From positions 186,001 to 250,000 of the forward strand of contig JABMCL010002924.1 in NCBI GenBank assembly GCA_018857735.1: a stretch of 64,000 nt of DNA, written 5' to 3'. Positions 1 through 9,994 of the stretch are shown here, piece after piece. The notes below the pieces were generated by a model. That model made no database searches. It had not been told where the DNA came from and was given only the letters and a program-made list of their open reading frames with translations. Within the stretch, counting starts at the first letter, position 1; each line of letters starts with the position of its first letter. Source of the stretch: Alviniconcha marisindica (Eukaryota; Mollusca; Gastropoda; Provannidae). Both the position numbers and the translations under genes were made by a program.

Positions 1-1190
1 GTTCATTGAGTGTGGTTTTCTACAGTTGACTAGTTTATTCAGTCATGATTTTAAAATCAGCTTGATCACTTTTGCAATTGTTTCATTAAATATGTATTAG
101 TATAGTTTAGAGCAAAAACAACAACTCAGCATTATTACAAGTAACAGTTTTTCTTGTGTGACTTGTGCGTGAGAGAGTTTATTTTCAAATCATAATTATT
201 TTGTATTACAAGTAGCTTTTTTGTTTTTATTCTGAAAGAATAAGCATAGATTTTTTTATTCGTAAGCATACAGAATTTGTCCTATATTTTGGGCACAAAG
301 CCAGTTAATAAAATGATTGGATTCTTGGAGTGTGTGTGTGTAAGCTGTATGAAGTATGGGGTTAAAATAGACTTGTAAACTTGTAAAATATAGTTTACAG
401 AATCACTAATAACACGTTTGAATACAGAAAATAAATTTCTAGTTGGATACAAAAACTAAGTGGAATAGAAACTAAATTTCAAGGATTTTGTCTTTCCCAA
501 ACAGAACTAAGATGCCTATCTTAGTTCTGTTTGGGAAAGACAAAATCCTTGAAATTTAGTTTCGCAATCACTACATGTATACTGCAGTGTGATTCTAACA
601 TCATTTTTAGCTGGGCTTTCTGTATGCATAAATCATGGCATCATGTGCTTTTTTTGCTTTTGTTTTTAGAAACATAATGTCCAGTAAGATGGCAAAAAAT
701 AAACATGATCCAATTTGAAGCATTCAGTAGTGTGCAGAGAAATACAAATTCTGCAAGACTGGTCATTGCTGGGATGTGGAAAGCGGCATTCATGCTTACG
801 CTTGCCTAGAGTGCAACCCATGCATTCATGAGCACAGTGTGTTTACATTTTGAGCATTTGTGGGTGGTATGGTGCACCAACACTGTCCTAGGCCCCCAAA
901 CCAACTGCTGCTGATTGCTGTTCAGCAACAGGCCTGGAACTTGATCCTGATGTTTACACTTTTGCACAGTTCAGTGTCCAGTGAGGACATGCTGAAGAGA
1001 CATTTGATGTCAACACTTTTCTTGGTTAAGTGTCAGTAACACAATATTGTGCACAATAGATCAAAATTACAGTGCCCTCATATTGACTCATGCCTTAAAA
1101 ATCAAGAATATTTATTTGTCCTCTGCAAACACAGGAAATTTGAATTATAGTCATGAGCAAAATAAAACTTAATAGTGTAGTGCACTAACT
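1..1190. other. AT-rich intergenic DNA with no gene seen
   Basis: No frame here resembles a known protein and no RNA gene is recognisable. The only clear structure is the hairpin at 468-563, listed separately. Confidence 0.5.
468..563. repeat. Perfect inverted repeat (46-bp arms, 4-nt loop)
   Basis: Positions 468-513 are the exact reverse complement of 518-563. The loop at 514-517 reads GCCT. Pairing stops at both outer ends, so this is a discrete hairpin and not the edge of a larger palindrome. A similar structure lies at 31158-31261. It has no downstream U-tract role that I can argue for in a eukaryote. A recent foldback duplication or a foldback sequencing artefact are both possible. Confidence 0.93.
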
Positions 1191-1533
1191 ATCACACACA
1201 CACACACATTCTGCTAAAATGTGCTAGTCAGTTTAGTCACAGATTAAAATTACAACTGTTAAGACACATGCACCCTCATACATCTATCTCTTTCTCTCAC
1301 TCACTAATACACCCACATAGCAACCCCCCCCCCCCCCCCCCAACACACTCACACACACAAGCTCCATGTACACATTCTGCTTATTTTAGAATGTAGAAAT
1401 AAATCTAGGCACATATTAAGAGTACAACTATTAAAATGACTCACACACACACAACCTGTATGTATGCATTGTGCTTATTTTAAAATGTACAAATAAATTT
1501 GGGCACAGCTTAAGAGTGCAACTATTACAACAA

Positions 1534-1570
<37 letters not shown>

Positions 1571-1620
1571 ACCTGCATGTATACATTCTGCTTATTTTAA
1601 AATGTACAAATAATTTTTCC
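1190..1620. repeat. About 115-bp tandem repeat with CA, CT and poly-C tracts
   Basis: About three and a half imperfect copies of a block that contains CATTCTGCTTATTTTA, then AATGTACAAATAAAT, then a CA-rich tract. The CA tracts differ in length between copies, and a run of about 18 C interrupts the second copy near 1323-1342. Confidence 0.7.
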
Positions 1621-1754
1621 TAAATCAAGTTCAGTATTAATGTTGTTGGTCTTTTGCAAAATAGTTGCTGAATGAAATATAAAAGTTACATTGCATTTCA
1701 TGAAATGAAGTTGCAGAATTTTGGCCTCTTGATATACATGTAACAGAGCCATAT

Positions 1755-4150
1755 GCTACCATGATCGCATGGGATCAGGCATTCATGTGATGCCTGCACT
1801 GTTGTATTGTTTTAACTCCACTGTATGACTGAGCATGTCAAGGGAACTCGCTACAATGCTAAAAAGATGCTTTTGAGGTTTTTTTTTAATAACTCATCTT
1901 TGTGGGAGCAGCCATTTACATGACCATACCACATTTTGAGCTCAGCTGTAATATTATCACAAAGGTTAGCACACAGCGTCTCACATATGGATGTTTATAT
2001 AATTCTGTATAAAGCAAAGTTGAAGCTTAATATCTAAAATTAAGTCTCTCAGTTAAAAAAATTGATTAGTTAATTTGTAGTGCATGCCTGAAGTGTGATC
2101 CCATATATGTGACCTCACCAATTGAGTCTTAACTCAGAGCCGGCTTACTGTGCTACAGGCAAAAGCTGCCAATGGGGGTCTATCAAGGCGTTTTCAGATT
2201 TTTGCGAAATCGAACTCTGTAAGCATTAAACTTTGGTGTGTCTGCACTAATATGCTCTGAAAAGTTGAATAAATATGTTTAAAACGCATTTTATTCACCC
2301 TACCTGGCATCAATTTTGCTAATTTTAAACCCAGAGCAGGGAATTAAAAACACTAACAAAATAGATTAGAAGTTAACTAATGTTGAAATTTCAAGTCTCT
2401 TATGTTCCTGTGCCAAAATTGGTAAAGATTGGTACATTTAAACCTCCTGTTGCTAAGGATTACTACTCAATGCACAGTGAAAACTTTAAAGCTGATTTTC
2501 TGAAAATTGCCTCTGCCACACATACAACCTTCAAAAACACATCACATCCACATGTTTTGGAGTAGAAGCATAATTTAAGTATCAAAATAACAAGGAAAAC
2601 TTGCAGATTTGAGGCATGCAGATATCTCAAATTGCCAAATTTTAAGTTAAGACTTATTTTGTGAGAATGGATCGCATATGGGATCGTGGTAGCAAGAGGT
2701 TTTTTTTTTTTTTTTTGCATTCTTGAAATAGCATTTCAAGCAGAATATATCTAATGTTTTAAGTTTTATTCAACCAAATCAGATTCTAAGCGTACAGTTC
2801 TGATTCACAAAGTGAGGTTAGCATACAACGTTTCTAAATAGACAAAAATAATCTTATTACTGTAATTTTCCACAATATTCTAGAAGTTTCTTTTCTGTTA
2901 CTTTGTTCAGATATTTCAATGTTTGTAAAGTTCTCTCCATGCTAGAAGATGCTGCTACATTTGATCAAGCAGCTATATTTACATTAAACCTCCCCCAGTG
3001 AGTCAAGAAACTACTCCTTGACTTCAGTAAAGAAAATGAAAAAGGCACCACGAAGGGTGTTTCACTATGCATGTGACACAAAAAATGGACCAGACATTGT
3101 GAGGTAAAACAGTAACAGTGTTGTCAGCATTGTCTCCAACAAGGTTGGTGTCTATATACCCAGTCCAAAAATGCAAATGATGGTCGAGATGATGGGAAAT
3201 TGATCAAACACTAGAACAAGACTATGGGCAGGGTTGATCAGATTCACCAGAACATCGACAGGTTCTGCCATTTGTTCAAAGAAATGTTCATGGCCCATCT
3301 TTGCATTTATTGCTTGGATTGTTGCATTCAGCAAGCCTAGCCACAGGCTCACGTAGGAAGCTAAACAGGACCAATGATCTTGCCATCTGCCACACGATTG
3401 AAAGAGCGTTCCTCATCCGTGGTCCTCATCTACTATCCCTGAGATGTCTAATAGGTTTTGCTGCATCTCAACGCATGGTTCTTGAAGAAATCCACTGACA
3501 GGCTGGACCACCTCAATCAGCCCTGGCCCACCCAGCTAAAGTGTGCTTGTTGCAGCACGAAAACAAATCACAAATACTGCAAGTGTAATGTTGGCATACG
3601 TGGCAGATGCTTCATCATGTTCCACACAAAGTGAACTACTATGTAGATCAGATATTTTAATTGAGTGCCAAACCTTTGGCATCAGAGACATTCTCTGTAC
3701 TGCTGGTGTCCTTAGCCAGTAAACTGAGTAATTGATGGTACATTTCATTTTGCTACTTTGTCAGTGTTTGTGACCTATTATTTTACTTTGGTACATTTCA
3801 TTTGTCAGATCTTTTTTGGCACATCTATAAATAATCATAAATAACGATTTAGTTTCATACTATACCATTATGTCTATGGCATGTGAATGAAAGTAAAATA
3901 TTCCATTCTTACTATTTTCTGTTCTTGACAGATTGTTTGGTATATTTCAGTAGTAAGACAAATTGTGAGCTCAAAGAAACGATCATTTGAATGGCTCATT
4001 TTGTTTCTATAACAAATTTATGCCTTAAACGTGTGAGTTAAACGAATAAAATTAATACACATTGGAAAGATTTGCATTGATTTCAGTAAAACAAAATGTA
4101 TAAGAAAACCCCTCCCCTCTCACTACCATGATCCCAAATATGGGATCAGT
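1755..4150 (+). mobile_element. Decayed piggyBac-type DNA transposon (approximate span)
   Basis: The span is set by the piggyBac-like coding remnant at 3030-3650 and by four palindrome-like motifs built on GATC-CA-TATGGGATC at 1763-1776, 2097-2114, 2670-2685 and 4130-4147. These motifs occur on both sides of the coding remnant and in no other place I noticed. They may be subterminal repeats of the element. I could not fix the exact termini or a TTAA duplication, so the borders are uncertain. Confidence 0.45.
3030..3650 (+). pseudogene. piggyBac transposase pseudogene, C-terminal half
   Basis: Translating across stops and frame slips gives pieces typical of piggyBac transposases: SVVSIVSNKVGVY near 3117-3160, then MGRVDQIHQNIDRF near 3223-3265 (family pattern MGGVDxxDQNI), then LCIYCLDCCIQQA at 3300-3340. 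The cysteine-rich tail CACCSTKTNHKYCKCNVG follows at about 3542-3596, then RCFIMFHTK to about 3630. That tail matches the zinc-binding end of the family. In-frame stops and shifts leave no intact ORF, so the copy is dead. The DDD catalytic core upstream is not recognisable. Confidence 0.75.
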
Positions 4151-4299
4151 GTATTTATTTACCCCTCAAAGTCAATTTTTAAAATAAAATAAACCAAAAA
4201 TATGCTCATTGTGGCACAAAATGAAAACTATTTTAGTACTTTGATTGAAAAATAAAATTAGGTAACATATGGGTTAAGATAATCCTCATTTCAAGCAAA

Positions 4300-5160
4300 G
4301 AAAAACATCACTCACATTCAGTTGCCTGTATTTGTTTCACTGCATTGAATTTTATTCATGAAACAAGAATTCACCAAGAGCTGTTACAGTAAATAAATAA
4401 TGAACACCTTGTTAAGTGCATATCCAGTCAGAAACTATGTTATGTTCTAACGTATGAAACATCGCTTTTACAGCCAGCCTGTACTTATAAATATAGAAGA
4501 GTGTCCACCATTTTTATCTGTGTCAGTGCCACAATTTATTCCTTGATCCATTAAACCTACTGAGATGAAACCTGGTGTAAAGATTCTTTGGTAACATCTC
4601 TTTTGTTAATTAACACAATATGAACACAATAAATGCCCATAAAAAAAGTCCAGCTATTTGAGTCCAGACACCCCAACAGGCAGAAAGTCAACTGGACATG
4701 TCGAAAAACTTCCACACTAAATAGTCCAGATCTCTAACAAAAGTCAAAATCAGCAACTCAAATGAGTGCCAGATCTGTGTGGACTTCACTGATCGCCAGT
4801 AATGATGGGCATCATCTAACCTAATGCTGTGATGTCACAGTAGTTTGTAAGTGCATGTCTGGCAAAACAGCTGGTTAATTCCTGATGAATCATGAAAGGG
4901 GAAAGCCTGCAATTTGAACAAACTTAATTGCAACCCTCAACACTCAGTCATAAAAGAGGAAGAAAATTCCAATTGTTGACACAGCCATCCAAACCACAAT
5001 CATGGTCTAAGCACAGCTGATGGTCAGCACATGCATCTCATTTGAACACATGATGTAGTTCCCCACAGTGAAAAAAGCCCTTTTCACATGTCAAACTGTC
5101 CCCAAGCCTGGCCTACACACTCAATCCAAACACACAAGTAGAACATATACAAACAATTAC
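4300..5160. other. AT-rich intergenic DNA, nothing recognised
   Basis: No coding frame, RNA gene or clear repeat was seen apart from short A/T tracts. Confidence 0.4.
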
Positions 5161-5164
5161 ACAC

Positions 5165-5420
5165 CCATTCCAAAAAAGGTAGCCTCTTTAATATTGCTCT
5201 TGTGCATATCAAACTAAGAGATGCTAGTGTCATCGACCATTCTGTCAAACTTCAATACTGGGTAAGAAAAAAATCATTAAAACATATTTACTAGTATCAC
5301 CAAGAAATTAAGAAATGACAACAACAACGAAACAATAAAACTCCACAACAGCTAATACCAGTGCCACATGGCAGCATGCTGCACATATTACTTACTGACC
5401 AATGATTCTTGGCTATTTAA
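5165..5420. repeat. Dispersed repeat R3, copy 1
   Basis: Shares ordered blocks with 15890-16125: CATCGACCATTCTGTC (GTTGACCATTCCGTC in the other copy), a following ATACTGGGTAAGAAAAA-type block, then AATACCAGTGCCACATGGCA and GCTGCACATA. The order is conserved but the spacing drifts. There is no coding signal. Confidence 0.6.
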
Positions 5421-5536
5421 AGAAAATGGCCATGTTGTGACATGATTTATCACCAGCTCAGGGAGACAAATACCGTGTCAAAATGTACACTTTCTGCACC
5501 ATTTGTCAGCCCTTTGCCAGTATGACTGTAATAATC

Positions 5537-5581
5537 CCCCCCCCCCCCCCCACAAAACTATGTGTGTGTGTGTGTGTGTGT
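5537..5581. repeat. Poly-C run next to a GT microsatellite
   Basis: A run of about 14 C is followed after CACAAAACTA by about ten TG units. Open frames across it only read the repeats. Confidence 0.85.
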
Positions 5582-5879
5582 GGAGGGGCGAAGATTATTA
5601 CAGTCATGCTGTCAAAGGGCTATCAAATGGGACATGTGAGAGAGATTGGGATCAATCTCTCAGCCTCACACAACTCTGTGCAACACTTTCATTCCCCGAA
5701 GACTGAAACAATTAACAAGCAATACTGTTTGATCAATACACTAACTAACATTATGCAAAAAAGGGAAACTATTATCAGCAAACTATTATCAATTATAAAT
5801 ACAGGAACTTCTTGATAAACAAATTCACTCCAATGGCAAATATTGTCAACAAATCCGCCAAGAATACCTGTACTTGTCA

Positions 5880-6028
5880 TGCATGTCTCAGTACTGACTA
5901 CTCGAGCACACATTTATACATGTCTCAGCACTGACTACTCAAGCACACATTTATACATGTCTCAGTACTGACTACTCAAGCACACATTTATACATGTCTC
6001 AGTACTGACTACTCAAGCACACATTTAT
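5880..6028. repeat. 37-bp minisatellite, four copies
   Basis: The unit contains CATGTCTCAGTACTGACTAC followed by TCAAGCACACATTTATA. It occurs four times with one or two substitutions. Confidence 0.9.
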
Positions 6029-6680
6029 ACCCTTGACACCAGGTGTCTCACAGCTTCTTCAGTCAATCACACCAATGCTCATTACATCCAGGACACTTAT
6101 TTAGTATTATGTGACCACAATGACATCTGAATGGATGATCTGACAACACAATGACTGTAATGTTCTCGTTATAACCATGGTAATGTCTCCCAAATGAAGA
6201 AGCTGGCGTAATGCTGACACCCTGGTAGGCTAAGGCCTCAGTTCATCAGGAATGGACTGATTCAATGTCCCAACACCACAGATGGTGCTGGTGCTGGGTT
6301 CCAGCTAAATCAAAGTCTAGATGCTCATCAATGACCGTTCCAAAACACAGACATTTGCAGAAACAGCTCCCAGCCCCAAAAGAGTTGAGACAACATGACT
6401 GTCTGGTGCATCAAGTGGTTCAGAAACAGCACCGTGTTTCTGCAACCTTCAGCTGCTTGAGGAAACCAGTCACTGGTTTGCTTGTAAACAATACAGTTCA
6501 CACGTTATGCAATCAGACAGGATTCAGCTCACTTCCATAATTAAACAGTCCCACAGGTCAGCTCACTTCCATAATTAAACTGCTATGGATACAATGCAGT
6601 AACAAAAGAACACGTATTCACATAATTAACATAGCCAGCAAATTTTGATTTCAGAGCAAATCACCAAAGCTTGACTCAGA

Positions 6681-7010
6681 ATGTCAGCCCCATCTGCTTC
6701 TGGCAAATTCAAGGATGGAACTAACCAGTCTTACCCAAACCACCTTGAGGTTATTAACCAATCAAATTCTTTAAAGGCAAGGTGCAGCACTCAGACTGCC
6801 CACGGTAATAATCGTAGTAACTCCGAGTCAGCACTGAGTTACAGATATAGACCCACAGTTAAAGCTGCAAACATTGTAATGACCCAGTGCATCATGTGTA
6901 GGAAGGTGGTTCCTCACACTACAATTTACAAGCACATGCTCATGCTCCACACAAAAAACACGTACAATGGCGACATTATTGTCATCCTTTCTTGGGGTCA
7001 AATTGTGTAG
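6681..7010 (+). CDS. Open frame with a C2H2-like zinc finger motif, uncertain
   Basis: A 109-codon ATG-initiated frame. Residues 70-90 contain CIMC, an 11-residue spacer, then H-MLML-H, close to the classical C2H2 spacing of 12. The rest is polar and low in complexity. I do not recognise the protein, and there is no convincing splice pattern linking it to another exon. It could be chance, a transposon fragment or a single exon of a gene outside the window. Confidence 0.15.
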   Translation: MSAPSASGKFKDGTNQSYPNHLEVINQSNSLKARCSTQTAHGNNRSNSESALSYRYRPTVKAANIVMTQCIMCRKVVPHTTIYKHMLMLHTKNTYNGDIIVILSWGQIV

Positions 7011-7259
7011 GCATGGCAACACAATTTCTCTCCCGGGTCACAAATCCCACTGGTGGGACTCCCTGTGCTGCCACAGGCCATACATTTCTTGAAAGTGAAG
7101 ACCTTTCTAGAAAACCAGAATAAAAATGAGAAAAAGGAGAGGACAGAGCAAAATGAATAATAGTCATTCACTCTTGTGGAAAAAACAAATATTCTCTTGA
7201 TCAGCAACGAAGTAATAAATAAAGCTACTCCCTTCAGTTCCTGTAAATGCACAGGCTTG

Positions 7260-8035
7260 CAACAGTTTCTTTAACAACCAATAAATTCTAGCTAGCTGAC
7301 TGGCCCTGCAATGTGTCCATTAGGTATGGATAGGTATTGACTGCAATTTACTTCTTCATACCACCTGATGTGACCTTGGCTTTATTTGAAGGTCACAGCA
7401 GCATCAACCAAATAAAAGCTAAAAGCTGTATTTCCTAATAAGTTCCTATCTCATCAAGTTCACACTAATGATTGCTGAACATCTGGACTTGATCAAGCAT
7501 ATGACACTATCTTTGACTTTGGCAGTTATTCAAAGGAGATAATTATTAGATTTTAATGTCCAATTGACTGCACCCATCCTAGTCACCTCAGGAGGAATCA
7601 TGCATCAACAATCCTTCTGTGTCCCACACACAATTAAGTCACAAAATCACCAAAAGTAAAAAGCAGGCTTAAGGTTGTGGACAGTCAACTGCAGACAGAA
7701 CTAAGTGAAAACAGTCAATAATTAGCTTACTTCAGTATTTACAGTTCACTCATTCTTTCAGATAAGTTCTTCACACCATATTCAATACTAAATCAAATAA
7801 TTTATCAAATTACAAGCAGATGTCTGACTTCATTGTTTACAATACACACTAACACATTCTGTAAGCCAGCTGGTTGGATGAGAGGCATGGTCAAAGCTGT
7901 CATTTTCTTGGACACTATGCGCATAATAAATGTCAAATTTTGCATGCCTGGTCTACCTGTTCACACCACTTTCAGTGACACTGTTGACATTTCAAGATCA
8001 CAGCTGCATGCCTAACTGAAGTGATGTGATGGCCA
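7260..8035. other. Gene-free stretch with a short dispersed-repeat match
   Basis: Only the block GATTTTAATGTCC followed by CACCTCAGGA (about 7550-7595) recurs, near 15722-15760. No gene was recognised. Confidence 0.4.
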
Positions 8036-8037
8036 TG

Positions 8038-8225
8038 CCTTGCTCAGATCTGCTGCTCAAGTGGCTACGTTCCCACAGCATGATGTGGATGTCATGCCTG
8101 ACAGAAGTCTGCTGCTGAAGTGGCTACATTCACACAGCATGATGTGGATGTCATGCCTGACTGAAGTCTGCTGCTGAAGTGGCTGCGTTCACACAGCATG
8201 GTGTGGATGTCATGCCTGACTGAAG
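8038..8225. repeat. 59-bp minisatellite, about three copies
   Basis: The unit includes TCTGCTGCTGAAGTGGCT and GATGTGGATGTCATGCCTGA, and repeats every 59 bp with a few substitutions. The first copy is more diverged. Confidence 0.88.
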
Positions 8226-8485
8226 TCTGTTTCTGACCAAGTGCTCTCCATGTCACTGCCATCAAAGTCTGGCTGAAAAAGGAAATTAATATGAATAAGA
8301 TGTAAAAGTCTTGCTGGTATTGAAATCTAACCTGTAGTTCACAGGGTTTGCATTAACTAGAAATTTCCAGTATTTTACCGGTTAAGATCAGCATATACTG
8401 GGGAAAAAACACTAATCAGTCAGTCGTATCGGCTGTAATACTGTTTGACCAGTTCTAATAATATAAAAAAATCAAATATAGTGTA

Positions 8486-8584
8486 TGTGAGTGTGTGTGT
8501 GTGTGTGTGTGTGCATGCATGTGTGGTAGTAGTACTGATATTAATGACAGCCATGTGTCTGACTGGTTAGTGATGGACCAGTTG

Positions 8585-8644
<60 letters not shown>

Positions 8645-8710
8645 ATGTGTGGTAGTAGTACTGATATTAATGACAGCCATGTGTCTGACTGGTTAGTGAT
8701 GGACCAGTTG

Positions 8711-8744
<34 letters not shown>

Positions 8745-9112
8745 TTGTGTGTGTGTATGTGTGTGTGCATGTGTGAGTAGTACTGATATTAATGACAGCC
8801 ATGTGTCTGACTGGTTAGTGATGGACCAGTTGCTGTGTGTGTGTGTGTGCATGCATGTGTGGTAGTAGTACTGATATTAATGACAGCCATGTGTCTGACT
8901 GGTTAGTGGTGGACCAGTTGCTGTGTGTGTGTGTGTGTGTGCATGCATGTGTGGTAGTAGTACTGATATTAATGACAGCCATGTGTCTGACTGGTTAGTG
9001 GTGGACCAGTTGCTGTGTGTGTGTGTGTGTGCATGCATGTGTGGTAGTAGTACTGATATTAATGACAGCCATGTGTCTGACTGGTTAGTGATGGACCAGT
9101 TACTGTGAACCG
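8486..9112. repeat. Composite array: 65-bp unit alternating with TG tracts
   Basis: Six units containing GGTAGTAGTACTGATATTAA then GACAGCCATGTGTCTGACTG are separated by TG tracts that vary from about 8 to 30 units. The unit boundaries and GCATG at the tract ends are constant. Open frames of 93-141 codons across it are produced by the repeat alone. Confidence 0.92.
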
Positions 9113-9365
9113 CTTTCGCCACCTTATCCACATCACACCAGTTTGAAAAATGTCTAGTGTGGTCACTGGAAGGATTAACAAGGAATGCAACATGTAATAA
9201 TTTTGACTCCCATAATTTGTAAAACCTATTGCAAAAAAGACATGATACATTACAGAAACCATCTTGGATGTAGCATACATAATAGTGTTTCTGTGTGTGC
9301 ATGTGTCAATGTGTGTGTGTATATACATGTGTGTGTGCGAGGAATACAATATTATGACTATATAA

Positions 9366-9371
9366 TTTATT
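9366..9371 (-). terminator. Candidate poly(A) signal for ANAPC7
   Basis: Reads AATAAA on the minus strand, about 460 bp after the ANAPC7 stop. It would place a dispersed repeat (9455-9700) inside the 3' UTR. Other A-rich hexamers exist, so this is a candidate only. Confidence 0.35.
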
Positions 9372-9454
9372 ATTTTTGAGGTTTCAATGTATAAATTACT
9401 GTTGATCTTGTAAAGCATGGTGTGCTCACCCTTGTCGGTGAGATAGAGCACTAT

Positions 9455-9700
9455 ATAGCTGCTCAACAAGAGCCACAATAAAAAGCCTATTTCTTAATGA
9501 AAATATAGGAGAATACTCTGGGGAAAAAAGTAAGGAGAGAATGGAACATTACCAGATAAGGGATGAGACAGAGCAAAAGGACCAGGCAGAAGAATGAGAA
9601 AAGAAATGGGAATCAAACAATGGCAGCCTTGAGATTTCAGACAGGAGAGGAACATCAGACATCCCCAGCCTCCCTTTAGGGGCAGTCTGCAGGAATTTAT
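9455..9700 (+). repeat. Dispersed SINE-like repeat R1, copy 1
   Basis: Starts with TAGCTGCTCAACAAGAGCCA and contains CCTTGAGATTTCAGACAGGAG and CAGCCTCCCTTTAGGG. Related copies are at 16127-16372, 39061-39240 and, inverted, 51296-51580. This copy is antisense inside the likely ANAPC7 3' UTR. Confidence 0.8.
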
Positions 9701-9828
9701 GAATAACAGCTGTCACTGCAAGAAACAGCTGATCCAAACGCTCAACACAGATGGGTGTGGGACTTGGGTCAAGTAAAGAAGCTGTCACCAAAGCTTTCAA
9801 AGTCATCCTTCCGGTTTGCCAATGTGCC

Positions 9829-9994
9829 CTACGCATGCTGCAAGCAAGACAAGACAACACACACTGTTCCAACCTCATTGTCACTGGCAGCCATGTCTTC
9901 CACCTCCACATCATAGCCGCCCTCCATCCCCATCTCATTGTGCTTCTCCACTCGCTCCATCCCCTCACGTGCACGCACGCTGGAGGGGTCCAGA
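9829..9994 (-). CDS. ANAPC7: ANAPC7 exon 16 (last coding exon)
   Basis: Begins after TTGCAG, completes a split Ser codon and reads LDPSSVRAREGMERVEK (506-522), matching the family LDPND-SLEGM-KMEK segment. An acidic stretch EDMAASDNE follows, and a TAG at 9831-9829. Inside it, 9873-9838 looks like a 36-nt GT...AG mini-intron with a strong pyrimidine tract. Removing it keeps the frame and the same stop. Confidence 0.85.

Noticed and set aside
468..563. Rho-independent terminator or microRNA precursor
   Set aside because: The DNA is animal, and perfect 46-bp arms with a 4-nt loop do not look like a typical bulged miRNA precursor.
8455..9302. Histidine/threonine-rich and cysteine/valine-rich open frames
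   Set aside because: Direct translations of CA/TG tracts in a tandem array.
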